Positions 26,660-34,826 of a DNA stretch of 37,395 nucleotides are shown here, one piece after another; the first letter of the stretch is position 1, and each line of letters begins with the position of its first letter. A program made the translations under genes and the position numbers. The DNA is taken from positions 91,729 through 129,123 of the forward strand of contig DYOR01000001.1 in the NCBI GenBank assembly GCA_020720385.1. Direction: 5' to 3'. This DNA comes from Rubrivivax sp. Lineage in GTDB: Bacteria; Pseudomonadota; Gammaproteobacteria; Burkholderiales; Burkholderiaceae_C. The notes under the pieces were generated by a model, which saw only the letters and a list, made by a program, of their open reading frames with translations, had not been told where the DNA came from and ran no database searches.

Positions 26660-26806
26660 GTGACCGGCACCGGCTTGTACGAGGGACTGATCACCCCCGG
26701 CAAGGTTCAAGAAGTGGTCGCGCCCAAGGAAGTCGCTCCCGGAACCACCACCTTTTGCAACCAGCTCACGGGCACCTACAGATTGAAGCAGGCCCACATC
26801 GTCTGA
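26660..26806 (+). CDS. Possible small ORF (48 codons) after the toxin gene; uncertain
   Basis: A short frame from GTG 26660 (or TTG 26675, same frame) to TGA 26806 encodes about 43-48 residues, ending QLTGTYRLKQAHIV. The ribosome-binding sequence AGGAGGTGA lies at 26655-26663, overlapping the GTG, 11 bases before the TTG. Most third codon positions are G or C, as in real genes here, but several codons (GGA, GAA, AGA, TTT) are unlike the neighbours. I recognise no family. It could be a small protein or the remnant of a longer gene; the rest of 26554-26920 shows only the hairpin and a TAAACT-like -10 (26882) before fpr. Confidence 0.35.
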   Translation: MTGTGLYEGLITPGKVQEVVAPKEVAPGTTTFCNQLTGTYRLKQAHIV

Positions 26807-26920
26807 CGGGGCTGCACCCGGCGGCGCAGGGCGTCCGCCCATCATCCGATCCGGCACGCGGTCCCGCATGACGCCGACCGCTAAACTCTCGACCCCTTTG
26901 TAGCCGCCGCCACTGGTGTC

Positions 26921-27694
26921 ATGAGTGCCTTCCACGAAGAACGCGTGTTGAGCGTCCACCACTGGACGGACCGACTGTTCACCTTCACCACCACGCGCAA
27001 CCCGGCGCTGCGCTTCTCCAATGGCCACTTCACGATGATCGGCCTGCGCGTCAACGGCAAGCCGCTGCTGCGCGCCTACAGCATCGTCAGCGCCAACTAC
27101 GAGGAGCACCTCGAGTTCCTCAGCATCAAGGTGCCCGACGGGCCGCTCACGTCGCGGCTGGCGCACATCCAGGTGGGCGACACCCTCATCGTCGGCAAGA
27201 AGCCCACCGGCACCCTGGTGGTGGACTACCTGCTGCCGGGCCGGCGCCTGTACATGCTCTCCACCGGCACCGGATTGGCGCCCTTCATGAGCATCGTGCG
27301 CGACCCCGAGACCTACGAGAAGTTCGACCAGCTCATCCTCGTGCACGGCGTGCGCCAGGTCGACGAGCTGGCCTACCACGACGTGCTCGTCGAACATCTG
27401 CCCGCGCACGAAGTCCTGGGCGAGCTCGTCACGAGCAAGCTGCGCTACTACCCCACGGTCACGCGCGAGGCCTTTCGCAACATGGGCCGCGTGACCGAAC
27501 TCATCGACAGCGGCAAGCTCACCACCGACCTGGGCGTACCGTCGCTGGACCCGGCCCACGACCGCGTCATGATCTGCGGCAGCCCGGGCATGCTGCGCGA
27601 CCTCAAGCTGGCGCTCGAGCAGCGCGGCTTCAAGGAAGGCAACACGTCCACGCCGGGCGACTTCGTCATCGAACGCGCGTTCGCCGAGGCGTAG
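26921..27694 (+). CDS. fpr: Ferredoxin/flavodoxin-NADP reductase (Fpr)
   Basis: This 257-residue FAD enzyme moves electrons between NADPH and ferredoxin or flavodoxin in the cytoplasm. The FAD-binding motif RAYSIVSANYEE and the segment SIKVPDGPLTSRLAHI are of bacterial Fpr type. The pyridine-nucleotide-binding LSTGTGLAPFMSIVRDPE and the late VMICGSPGMLRDLK follow in order, and the tail ends GDFVIERAFAEA as in subclass I Fpr. Start ATG 26921 gives the family length. It sits alone, followed by the self-complementary element. Confidence 0.95.
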   Translation: MSAFHEERVLSVHHWTDRLFTFTTTRNPALRFSNGHFTMIGLRVNGKPLLRAYSIVSANYEEHLEFLSIKVPDGPLTSRLAHIQVGDTLIVGKKPTGTLVVDYLLPGRRLYMLSTGTGLAPFMSIVRDPETYEKFDQLILVHGVRQVDELAYHDVLVEHLPAHEVLGELVTSKLRYYPTVTREAFRNMGRVTELIDSGKLTTDLGVPSLDPAHDRVMICGSPGMLRDLKLALEQRGFKEGNTSTPGDFVIERAFAEA

Positions 27695-27826
27695 CAAAGA
27701 GAAAGAGCGCCGCCGTGCGTTCGCCGGGGTGGGCGGGGGGTTGGGATGCTCATCCTGACCGCCCCCGACATCGAGGAGGCGAAGAGACGATGCCGCCGCC
27801 ACGCCGGCGCAACGCGGCGCAACATG

Positions 27827-27995
27827 ACTAGTACTGCGACACCGAGATTTCGAAACATGAAAGCGCGTCTTCGACCCGATGGCGGCGTTGCGCATCCTCG
27901 CAATGCCACTGGGCATTGCTGCGGTTCGCGCCTTGCCCTCGGGCCGAATCCATCGCTTTCATCGTGTTCCGAAACCTCGGTGCCGCAGTACTAGT
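27827..27995. mobile_element. 169-bp self-complementary MITE-like element
   Basis: The ends are inverted repeats of about 40 bases. The left arm (27827-27865) and the right arm (27954-27995) differ by three A/G changes and a 3-base indel. Both begin ACTAGTACTGCG outward. The inner parts also pair imperfectly towards a centre with GCAATGCC (27900-27907) and GGCATTGC (27912-27919), so the whole element folds into one hairpin. It encodes no protein. CTAG at both edges fits an insertion at a TA or CTAG target, as in IS630-type transposition; the family is inferred and no transposase was identified. It ends 26 bases before the panE start. Confidence 0.72.
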
Positions 27996-28009
27996 GCGGT
28001 GTTCCACGC
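27991..28009 (+). repeat. 19-bp repeat, copy 1
   Basis: CTAGTGCGGTGTTCCACGC. It overlaps the right edge of the MITE-like element and reaches up to the panE ribosome site AAGGA. It matches 18 of 19 bases with 34827-34845 in the same orientation. Confidence 0.65.
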
Positions 28010-28021
28010 AAGGATTTCCCC

Positions 28022-29023
28022 TTGACCCGAATCTGCGTCGTCGGCCTGGGCGCCATCGGCGGCCTGCTGGCAGCAGGCCTGGGCACGCGCGTGCCCGCCG
28101 GCCGCATCGAGCTCTCGGCCTGCGCCCGCGGGCGCACCCTGGCGGCGCTGCGCCAGGGCGGCTTGCAGATCGAGGGGCGCGATGGCGTGACCCGCATGCC
28201 GCTGCGCGCCAGCGACGACGCCGCCGAACTCGGGGCGCAGGACCTCGTCATCGTCGCCGTGAAGGCCCCGGCGCTGGCCGAGGTTGCGCCGATCGTGCAG
28301 GCGCTGTGCGGCCCCACCACCCAGGTGCTGGCGGCGATGAACGGCGTGCCGTGGTGGTTCTTCGATGGCCTGGGCGGCCCGTGCAACGGCCTGGCGCTGC
28401 AGTCGGCCGACCCGCAAGGGGTCATTGCCCGCTGCATTCCCGGCGCACGCGTGGTGGGTTGCGTGGTGCACGCCTCGAGCACCGCGCCGGCCCCCGGCGT
28501 GGTGCGCCACGCGAGCGGCAACGGGCTCGTCATCGGCCGGCCCGCCGGGGGCATCGACCCCGGCCTGGCCGAGCTCGCCGCGCTGCTCGGCCAGGCCGGC
28601 TTCGAGGTCACCGTCTCCGAGCGCATCCAGCGCGAAGTCTGGTTCAAGCTTTGGGGCAACATGACCATGAACCCGGTCTCGGCGCTCACCGGCGCGCCCT
28701 GCGACCGCATCCTCGACGACCCGCTCGTGCGCGGCCTGTGCAGCGCGGTGATGCTCGAAGCCCAGGCCATCGGCGCGGCCTTCGGCATCCCCATGGCCCA
28801 GCAACCCGAAGACCGCCACGCCGTGACGCGCAAGCTGGGCCGCTTCAAGACCTCGATGTTGCAAGACGCCGAGGCCGGCCGGCCGCTGGAACTCGACGCC
28901 CTGCTCGGCACCGTGCGCGAGATCGGCCAGCACCTGGGCCTGGCCACGCCGCACCTCGACGCGCTCTTCGGCCTGGCACGGCTGATGGCACGCGAGCGCG
29001 GGCTCTACGCGACCGCCCGCTAA
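28022..29023 (+). CDS. panE: 2-dehydropantoate 2-reductase (ketopantoate reductase) family
   Basis: This 333-residue NADPH-dependent reductase is of the ApbA/PanE family; the classical reaction makes pantoate for coenzyme A. The N-terminal VVGLGAIGG (G8, G10, G13) binds NADPH. The catalytic lysine candidate is K209 in EVWFKLWGNMTMNP (N213 also conserved). The substrate region KTSMLQDAEAGRPLELDALLG supplies S278, D282 and E290. The start is TTG 28022 with AAGGA 7 bases upstream; that ribosome site lies directly behind the repeat at the MITE edge. Family members also include other 2-oxoacid reductases, so the pantoate role is likely but not certain. Confidence 0.88.
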   Translation: MTRICVVGLGAIGGLLAAGLGTRVPAGRIELSACARGRTLAALRQGGLQIEGRDGVTRMPLRASDDAAELGAQDLVIVAVKAPALAEVAPIVQALCGPTTQVLAAMNGVPWWFFDGLGGPCNGLALQSADPQGVIARCIPGARVVGCVVHASSTAPAPGVVRHASGNGLVIGRPAGGIDPGLAELAALLGQAGFEVTVSERIQREVWFKLWGNMTMNPVSALTGAPCDRILDDPLVRGLCSAVMLEAQAIGAAFGIPMAQQPEDRHAVTRKLGRFKTSMLQDAEAGRPLELDALLGTVREIGQHLGLATPHLDALFGLARLMARERGLYATAR

Positions 29024-29084
29024 GGCGCGTGGGCCGGCGTGGCCGCGTTCGAGCGCCGCGCGACCCGAGCCGCGCCGGCAGCGC

Positions 29085-29501
29085 TCAGATCTTGATCAGA
29101 TCCGACACCACCGCGGTGGTGGCTTCCTTGAGCTTGTCGCGTGCCAGCGCCTGGCACTGCTCGCGGCTGGACTTGACGATGGCGTCAAATGCGGTGGCCG
29201 TCTTCTGCGGCCGCAGGAGCACGGCCTTCATGGTCGGCGTCAGTGGCACCAGCATCACACGCGCCGTCACCACGCACATGTCGCCGCGTGTCAACCCGCC
29301 TTCGACCTGGCTGACGAAGGCGAACTTGCTCGCCGGGTAGATCTTCCACACCTTGGCCGGGATGTTCTCCGCCATCACCGCCTTGGCCGCGGCCTCTTCG
29401 ATGAGCGAATTCACCGAGTGATCGATGAGCCTGGTCTTGGGCCCCGCAGCCGATGCGGCCAGCGACAGCAGGACAGCGGGTAGCGCGATGGCGTATCTCA
29501 T
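29085..29501 (-). CDS. Small secreted protein, unknown function
   Basis: This 138-residue protein has a signal peptide MRYAIALPAVLLSLAASAAG, so the mature protein of about 118 residues is periplasmic or exported. The mature part is basic and mixed, with two cysteines (in DMCVVTARV and REQCQAL) that could form a disulfide. I do not recognise a family. It lies between the convergent panE and the next minus-strand gene, 77 bases apart, so it may be transcribed with or near the cyclic-nucleotide-binding gene. Confidence 0.75.
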   Translation of the reverse strand: MRYAIALPAVLLSLAASAAGPKTRLIDHSVNSLIEEAAAKAVMAENIPAKVWKIYPASKFAFVSQVEGGLTRGDMCVVTARVMLVPLTPTMKAVLLRPQKTATAFDAIVKSSREQCQALARDKLKEATTAVVSDLIKI

Positions 29502-29578
29502 TCGGCACCTGTGCGGGTTGAATGCGGCCCGTCAGCCGCTGGCCTGGGCGTGCGGCGGCGCCGCGGGCTGCAGTGTAA

Positions 29579-30274
29579 TCACGTCGCAGGCGGTTGCGCT
29601 GCCATGGCCTGGGCCTGCAGGCGTTGCACGTCCTGGCTCAGGCGGCCGGCGATCAGGCGCATCATTTCGAGGCCGAAGTCCGGGTTCTGGTAGACGAGTT
29701 GCCTGAACGTCGCCGCGTCGATGGAGAGCACCGTGCAATCCGTGACGCAGCGCGCGCTGCTGCTGCGCCGGCCATCGGGCGCGAAGAAGGCGATCTCGCC
29801 GAACATCTTGCCCGCCGCCATCGTGCGCCCCACCTCCGGAAATTCAATCTGCCCCTCGGCCAGGAAGTACAGCCGCCGTGCCGCCGCGCCGCGTTCGAAG
29901 AGCTTGACCCCGGCTCTCAGGCGGCGACTGCGCATATAGGGGCGGAGCCAGATTTCCATCTGTCGCGGGTCGGCGCTGGCGGCCACCCGCCGCGTCAGGC
30001 GCACCATCTGCCAGACGCGCCACAGGTTCACCGGCAGCAGCGCCCCGTGCAAGAGGGCCATGAGCGGCACCGGGTGCACCAGACCGTAGACGATGAAGCC
30101 GGCGTTGCTGCCCACCGCCAGCCAGCGCAGCGGGATCATCGTCCTGACGAAGGCGCTCAGCACCACCAGTGCCGCCGCGACGAGCGCCGAACCCACGGCG
30201 AGCAGTTCCTCGGGGTGTTCGAGCGAGGCCACGAACTGGTCGGCCTGTTGCACCAGGGCATCGATCATCGGCAC
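29579..30274 (-). CDS. Membrane protein with C-terminal cyclic-nucleotide-binding domain
   Basis: This 231-residue protein has three or so hydrophobic segments in its N-terminal half (around ELLAVGSALVAAALVVLSAF, RWLAVGSNAGFIVYGL and LMALLHGALLPVNLW). A cNMP-binding beta roll follows from about residue 115, with GVKLFERGAAARRLYFLAEGQIEF and the cassette GKMFGEIAFFAPDGRRSSSARCVTDC. The FGEIA then two-residue-spaced RRSSSAR arrangement is the usual phosphate-binding cassette. No helix-turn-helix is present, so it is not a transcription factor. GTG 30274 was chosen because AGGAGA stands 5 bases before it; ATG 30268 is close. A sensor of cAMP or similar at the membrane is inferred. Confidence 0.85.
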   Translation of the reverse strand: MPMIDALVQQADQFVASLEHPEELLAVGSALVAAALVVLSAFVRTMIPLRWLAVGSNAGFIVYGLVHPVPLMALLHGALLPVNLWRVWQMVRLTRRVAASADPRQMEIWLRPYMRSRRLRAGVKLFERGAAARRLYFLAEGQIEFPEVGRTMAAGKMFGEIAFFAPDGRRSSSARCVTDCTVLSIDAATFRQLVYQNPDFGLEMMRLIAGRLSQDVQRLQAQAMAAQPPAT

Positions 30275-30432
30275 CGCGTCTCCTACGGTGGCGGCCGGCG
30301 GCAGGCGGACGCTGCCGGGGCTGGGGCTGGGGCTGGGGGCGAAGTATGAGGCCTGCCGTCACGCAACATGATGCTGGTCATACTCCGGCGGGCACGTCTG
30401 GCCTATGCTGAAGGGGTTTTCGCGTCGAAAGA

Positions 30433-33051
30433 ATGCCCGTGGACCGCCACTTCCTCACCCCGCTCTTCCAGCCGCAGTCGATCGTCGCCTTTGCCGGCGA
30501 CCCGCAGGGCGAGCCCCCCACGCGGGAAGCGCGCCACCTGCGCGAGACGCTGGTTGCCAGCGGTTTTGCCGGCCCGGTGACCTGGCTCGACATCCACATG
30601 ACCGGCACGCTCGCCGACCTGGCGCACTCGCGCGCCGACCTGGCCCTCATCGCCCTGCCTGCCCAGGACGTGGCGGCGGCGATGGAGATCGTCGGGCGCA
30701 TCCGCTGCCGCGCCGCGTTGGTGCTGTCCAACGGCATGCCCAAGCCCCTGTGCCTGGAGTTGCAGCAGATCGCCAGGCGCCACGGGGTGATCCTGCTCGG
30801 CCCCAACAGCCTGGGCCTGCAGCGGCCGTCGATCAAGCTCAACGCCGGCGGCGTGGGCCCGCTGGCGGCCCCCGGGCCGCTGGCGCTGGTGTCGCAGTCC
30901 GGCGCCCTCACCTCGGCGATGCTGGACTGGGCGAGCACGCACGGCGTGGGCTTCTCCACCGTCGTCTCGCTCGGCCCGAATACCTCCGTGGGCATGCCCC
31001 AGGTGCTGGACTTCCTCACCAGCGACGCCACCACGCAGAGCATCCTCGTGTACATGGAGGGCATCCGCGACGCGCGCCGCTTCATGAGCGCGATGCGCGC
31101 CGCCGCCTACGCCAAGCCGGTCGTGGTCATGAAGTCCGGGCGCAAGGCCGCGGGCACGCGCGTGGCCCTCACCCATTCGGCGGTCATCGTCGGCACGGAC
31201 GACGTCTTCGATGCGGCACTGCGCCGCGCCGGCGTGGTGCGCGTGGAGCAGTTCACGCAGCTCTTCTCGGCCGCGCAATGCCTGGCCTCGCGTTTCCGGC
31301 CGGTGGGCAACCGGCTGGCCATCGTCACCAACGGCGGCGGCCCGGCGGTGCTGGCGGCGGACTGGGCCGACGTGCACGGCGTGGCCGTGGCACAGGTGCA
31401 GGACCTGGGCGAGGACGCCGACGGCGCGGCCTACGTGCAGGCGATGCAGGCGCGCATCGAGGACCAGGATGCCGACGGCGTGATGCTCGTCTACTCGCCC
31501 AAGGCCGGGGGCGACCCGATGGCCATTGCCCAGGCCGTCGACGCGGCATATTCCCCCACCACCAAGCCCGTGCTCGGCTGCTGGATGGGCGAGACCAGCG
31601 TGCGCGCGGCGCGGCAGTTCCTCTCGACGCGCCAGCTGCCCGTCTTTCGCACGCCCGAAGGCGCCGTGGACGCCTTCAACAACATCGCCAGCTTCTACCG
31701 CAACCAGCAGTTGCTGCAGCAGACCCCGCCCCCGCTGGGCGGCGGCGCCGAGCCCGACACCGAGGGCGCGCGGCTGCTCATCGAAAGCGTGCTCGCCGAG
31801 CGGCGCAAGGTGCTCACCGAGATGGAGAGCAAGGCGCTGCTGGCGGCCTTCCACGTCCCGGTCACGCGCACCATGCTCGCGCGCAGCGCCAACGAGGCCA
31901 TGCTCATCGCCAGCCAGCTCGGTTACCCGGTGGCGCTGAAGATCGACTCGCCCGACATCACCCACAAGAGCGACGTCCACGGCGTGACCCTGGACGTGCA
32001 CACCGCCGCCCAGGTGCGCGACCGCTACAACGAGATGCTGCAGGCGGTGGCCCTGGCGCAGCCCGGGGCGCGCATCAACGGCATCACCATCCAGCCCATG
32101 GCCAGCCAGCAGCACGGCCGCGAGGTCTTCGTCGGGCTGGTCAACGACGAGGCCTTCGGCCCGGTGATCACCTTCGGCGCCGGCGGCAAGATGATCGAGC
32201 TCATCAACGACCGCGCGATGGAGCTGCCGCCGCTGAACCAGTTCCTCGCGCGCCGCCTGATCGAGCGCCCGCGCGTCGCCGCGACACTGGGTGAGTGGCG
32301 CAACGCGCCGCCGGCGGACTTCGCCGCGCTCGAGCGCGTGCTGTTGCGTGTGAGCGAGATGGCCTGCGCCCTGCCGCAGCTGCGCCAGATGGACATCAAC
32401 CCGGTGATCGTCGACGACACCGGTGCGGTGGCGGTGGACGCGCGCATCGTCGTCGACACCAGCACGCAGGCACCGGGCACCTACACCCACCTGGCGATCC
32501 TGCCCTACCCCACCGGCCAGGAACGCGAGTGGCCGCTCAAGGGCGGGGGCCTGTACATCATCCGCCCCATCCACCCCGACGACGCCGAGATGCTGCAGGG
32601 CCTGGTGCGCAGCCTGTCGCAGGAGAGCCGCTACTTCCGCTTCGCCAGCGCCATGCCCGAGCTGCCCACGCGCATGCTCGCGCGCTTCACGCTCATCGAC
32701 TACGACCGCGAGATGGCGCTGGTGGCGGTGGTCAAGGAGCGCCAGGTGGCCGAGGACGGCGGCGAGACCGAGACCGAGCGCGTCATCGGCGTGAGCCGCT
32801 TCATCACCAACCCCGACGGCGAGACCTGCGAGTTCTCGCTCGTCGTCGCCGACGACTTCGCCGGCCGCGGCCTCGGATCGCGCCTCATGACCTCGATCAT
32901 GGACGCCGCGCGCAGCAAGGGGCTGTCGACGATCATCGGCCTGATCCTCGTCAACAACGCGCCCATGTTGCGCCTCATGGCGAGCCTCGGGTTCCACATC
33001 GCGACCTTCGCCGAGGACCCCGACTTCAAGATCGCCACCAAGGCGCTGTGA
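30433..33051 (+). CDS. NDP-forming acyl-CoA synthetase fused to GNAT acetyltransferase (Pat-like)
   Basis: This 872-residue protein has the layout of protein acetyltransferase Pat. Residues 8-130 form a CoA-binding domain (LFQPQSIVAFAGD, LLGPNSLG), and 145-290 a succinyl-CoA-ligase-like part (LVSQSGALTSAMLDWA). An ATP-grasp domain occupies about 455-690 (YPVALKIDSPDITHKSDVHGV to MDINPVIVDD), and a C-terminal GNAT domain about 700-872 (acetyl-CoA loop around FAGRGLGSRLM). In Salmonella/E. coli Pat the ligase phospho-histidine is lost; here H248 in ALTHSAVIVGTDD aligns with the active-site histidine of SHTGALAG. The protein may therefore still ligate acyl-CoA as well as acetylate proteins (inference). 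gabD begins 25 bases after the stop. Confidence 0.88.
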   Translation: MPVDRHFLTPLFQPQSIVAFAGDPQGEPPTREARHLRETLVASGFAGPVTWLDIHMTGTLADLAHSRADLALIALPAQDVAAAMEIVGRIRCRAALVLSNGMPKPLCLELQQIARRHGVILLGPNSLGLQRPSIKLNAGGVGPLAAPGPLALVSQSGALTSAMLDWASTHGVGFSTVVSLGPNTSVGMPQVLDFLTSDATTQSILVYMEGIRDARRFMSAMRAAAYAKPVVVMKSGRKAAGTRVALTHSAVIVGTDDVFDAALRRAGVVRVEQFTQLFSAAQCLASRFRPVGNRLAIVTNGGGPAVLAADWADVHGVAVAQVQDLGEDADGAAYVQAMQARIEDQDADGVMLVYSPKAGGDPMAIAQAVDAAYSPTTKPVLGCWMGETSVRAARQFLSTRQLPVFRTPEGAVDAFNNIASFYRNQQLLQQTPPPLGGGAEPDTEGARLLIESVLAERRKVLTEMESKALLAAFHVPVTRTMLARSANEAMLIASQLGYPVALKIDSPDITHKSDVHGVTLDVHTAAQVRDRYNEMLQAVALAQPGARINGITIQPMASQQHGREVFVGLVNDEAFGPVITFGAGGKMIELINDRAMELPPLNQFLARRLIERPRVAATLGEWRNAPPADFAALERVLLRVSEMACALPQLRQMDINPVIVDDTGAVAVDARIVVDTSTQAPGTYTHLAILPYPTGQEREWPLKGGGLYIIRPIHPDDAEMLQGLVRSLSQESRYFRFASAMPELPTRMLARFTLIDYDREMALVAVVKERQVAEDGGETETERVIGVSRFITNPDGETCEFSLVVADDFAGRGLGSRLMTSIMDAARSKGLSTIIGLILVNNAPMLRLMASLGFHIATFAEDPDFKIATKAL

Positions 33052-33076
33052 ACTTCGACCCCCGCGGAGCGAACGC

Positions 33077-34537
33077 ATGATGCAACTCAAAGACCCCACG
33101 CTGCTGCGCCAACAGGCCTACCTGAACGGCCAGTGGTGCGACGCCGACCACGGCGAGACCTGCCCCGTCACCAACCCGGCCACCGGCGAGGCCATCGGCA
33201 CGGTGCCCAAGATGGGCGCGCTGGAAACGCGGCGCGCCATTGCCGCGGCCAACGCCGCCTGGCCCGCCTGGCGCGCCAGGACAGGCAAGGAGCGCGCCGC
33301 CGTGCTGCGCAAGTGGAACGACCTGATGCTCGCCCATGCCGACGACCTGGCGATGATCATGACGGTGGAGCAGGGCAAGCCGCTGCCCGAGGCCAAGGGC
33401 GAGATCCTCTACGCGGCCTCCTTCATCGAGTGGTTCGCCGAGGAGGCCAAGCGCGTCAACGGCGACACCCTGCAGTCGCCCTGGACCGACCGCCGCATCG
33501 TCGTCATCAAGCAGCCCATCGGGGTGTGCGCCGCCATCACGCCGTGGAACTTCCCCGCCGCGATGATCACGCGCAAGGCCGGCCCGGCGCTCGCCGCGGG
33601 CTGCCCGATGGTGCTCAAGCCCGCGCTGGCCACGCCCTACTCGGCGCTGGCGCTGGCCGTGCTGGCCGAGCGCGCCGGCGTGCCGGCAGGCATCTTCAGC
33701 GTGCTCACCGGGTCGTCGAGCGCCATCGGCGGCGAGTTGACCTCCAACCCGACGGTGCGCAAGCTCAGTTTCACCGGCTCCACCGAGGTCGGCAGCATGC
33801 TCATGCAGCAGTGCGCCAAGACCATCAAGAAGCTCTCGCTGGAACTCGGCGGCAACGCACCGTTCATCGTCTTCGACGACGCCGACCTCGACGCCGCGGT
33901 CGAAGGCGCCATCGTCTCCAAGTACCGCAACGCCGGCCAGACCTGCGTCTGCGCGAATCGCCTCTACGTGCAGGATGGCGTCTACGACGCCTTCGCGCGG
34001 AAGCTGGTGGTGGCGGTGGAGAAGCTCAAGGTGGGCAACGGCGTGGAGGCCGGGGTGAACCAGGGCCCGCTCATCGACGCCGCCGCGGTGGCCAAGGTGG
34101 AGCAGCACATTGCCGACGCCATGGCCAAGGGCGGCAAGCTGCTCACCGGCGGCAAGCGCCATGCGCTGGGGCGCAGCTTCTTCCAGCCCACCGTGATCGC
34201 CAACACCACGCCGGAGATGATGGTGGCGCGCGAGGAGACCTTCGGCCCGCTGGCGCCTCTGTTCCGCTTCAAGACCGACGAGGAGGCCGTGGCGCTGGCC
34301 AACGACACCGAGTTCGGCCTGGCGAGCTACTTCTACTCGCGCGACATCGGCCGCATCTGGCGCGTTGCCGAAGGGCTGGAAAGCGGCATGGTGGGCATCA
34401 ACACCGGGCTCATCTCCAACGAGGTGGCACCCTTCGGTGGGGTGAAGCAGTCCGGCCTGGGACGCGAGGGCTCCAAGTACGGCATGGACGACTACCTCGT
34501 CATCAAGTACCTGTGCATGGGCGGCGTGGACCGCTGA
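33077..34537 (+). CDS. gabD: NAD(P)-dependent succinate-semialdehyde dehydrogenase
   Basis: This 486-residue aldehyde dehydrogenase has all catalytic parts: PWNFP (156-160) with its asparagine, K181 of the coenzyme motif, FTGSTEVG (232-239), the general-base glutamate E256 in ELGGN, and the nucleophile C290 in NAGQTCVCANR. The overall sequence (QGKPLPEAKGEI, FGGVKQSGLGREGSKYGMDDYL) fits the GabD subgroup that oxidises succinate semialdehyde to succinate. It follows the Pat-like gene by 25 bases and is probably co-transcribed, linking an acyl-CoA/acetylation enzyme with short-chain aldehyde oxidation. The substrate is assigned by similarity only. Confidence 0.9.
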   Translation: MMQLKDPTLLRQQAYLNGQWCDADHGETCPVTNPATGEAIGTVPKMGALETRRAIAAANAAWPAWRARTGKERAAVLRKWNDLMLAHADDLAMIMTVEQGKPLPEAKGEILYAASFIEWFAEEAKRVNGDTLQSPWTDRRIVVIKQPIGVCAAITPWNFPAAMITRKAGPALAAGCPMVLKPALATPYSALALAVLAERAGVPAGIFSVLTGSSSAIGGELTSNPTVRKLSFTGSTEVGSMLMQQCAKTIKKLSLELGGNAPFIVFDDADLDAAVEGAIVSKYRNAGQTCVCANRLYVQDGVYDAFARKLVVAVEKLKVGNGVEAGVNQGPLIDAAAVAKVEQHIADAMAKGGKLLTGGKRHALGRSFFQPTVIANTTPEMMVAREETFGPLAPLFRFKTDEEAVALANDTEFGLASYFYSRDIGRIWRVAEGLESGMVGINTGLISNEVAPFGGVKQSGLGREGSKYGMDDYLVIKYLCMGGVDR

Positions 34538-34550
34538 GGCCGCGCCAGGC

Positions 34551-34727
34551 GCAAGGCCGCGCGCAGGCGCGCGCCACCAGGTCGGGGGCCGGCAGCACCA
34601 CGCGGTCGGCTTCGTTGACGGCGCCGTCGGCAGCCAGGTCATCGGCGTCCATCAGCTGCACCACCCGGACCTTGGGCAGGTAGCCGCTGCCACCGCCGCG
34701 GTGGCCGATGACCAGCGGCGAGGCAAA
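34551..34727 (-). pseudogene. Remnant of a glycerophosphodiester phosphodiesterase gene
   Basis: On the minus strand a frame reads ASPLVIGHRGGGSGYLP, matching the catalytic N-terminus of GDPD enzymes (HRGASGYLPEHT, with one extra glycine). It then jumps to VRVVQLMDADD and NEADRVVLPAPDLVARA, which resemble internal or late parts of the same family. The several hundred residues normally between them are missing, and the frame runs on into non-family sequence opposite gabD. I read it as an internally deleted, dead gene. No second fragment was found in 34538-34878; the 19-bp repeat copy 2 lies about 100 bases away. Confidence 0.55.
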
Positions 34728-34826
34728 CGCGCTGCCGTGGTGGCGTCCGTTGTCGGCCTGGATGGGGTACCCACGATAGGCGCCACGGGGGCGTGCACGC
34801 CCCGGGCGCAACCCTCGCTGAACCCG

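Noticed and set aside
27746-27994. 82-codon plus-strand frame before and through the MITE-like element
   Set aside because: Most of it is the self-complementary element and the rest has no family similarity that I can see.
30313-30341. Short tandem repeat of GGGGCT before the Pat-like gene
   Set aside because: Only about three units in a GC-rich region; too short to interpret.
30403-33099. 898-codon minus-strand frame opposite the Pat-like gene
   Set aside because: The composition is His/Arg/Ala-rich and mirrors the coding strand; the plus-strand protein has clear domains.
34503-34811. 102-codon minus-strand frame near gabD taken as an intact gene
   Set aside because: Only its middle resembles a GDPD, with a large internal deletion, so it is listed as a pseudogene.
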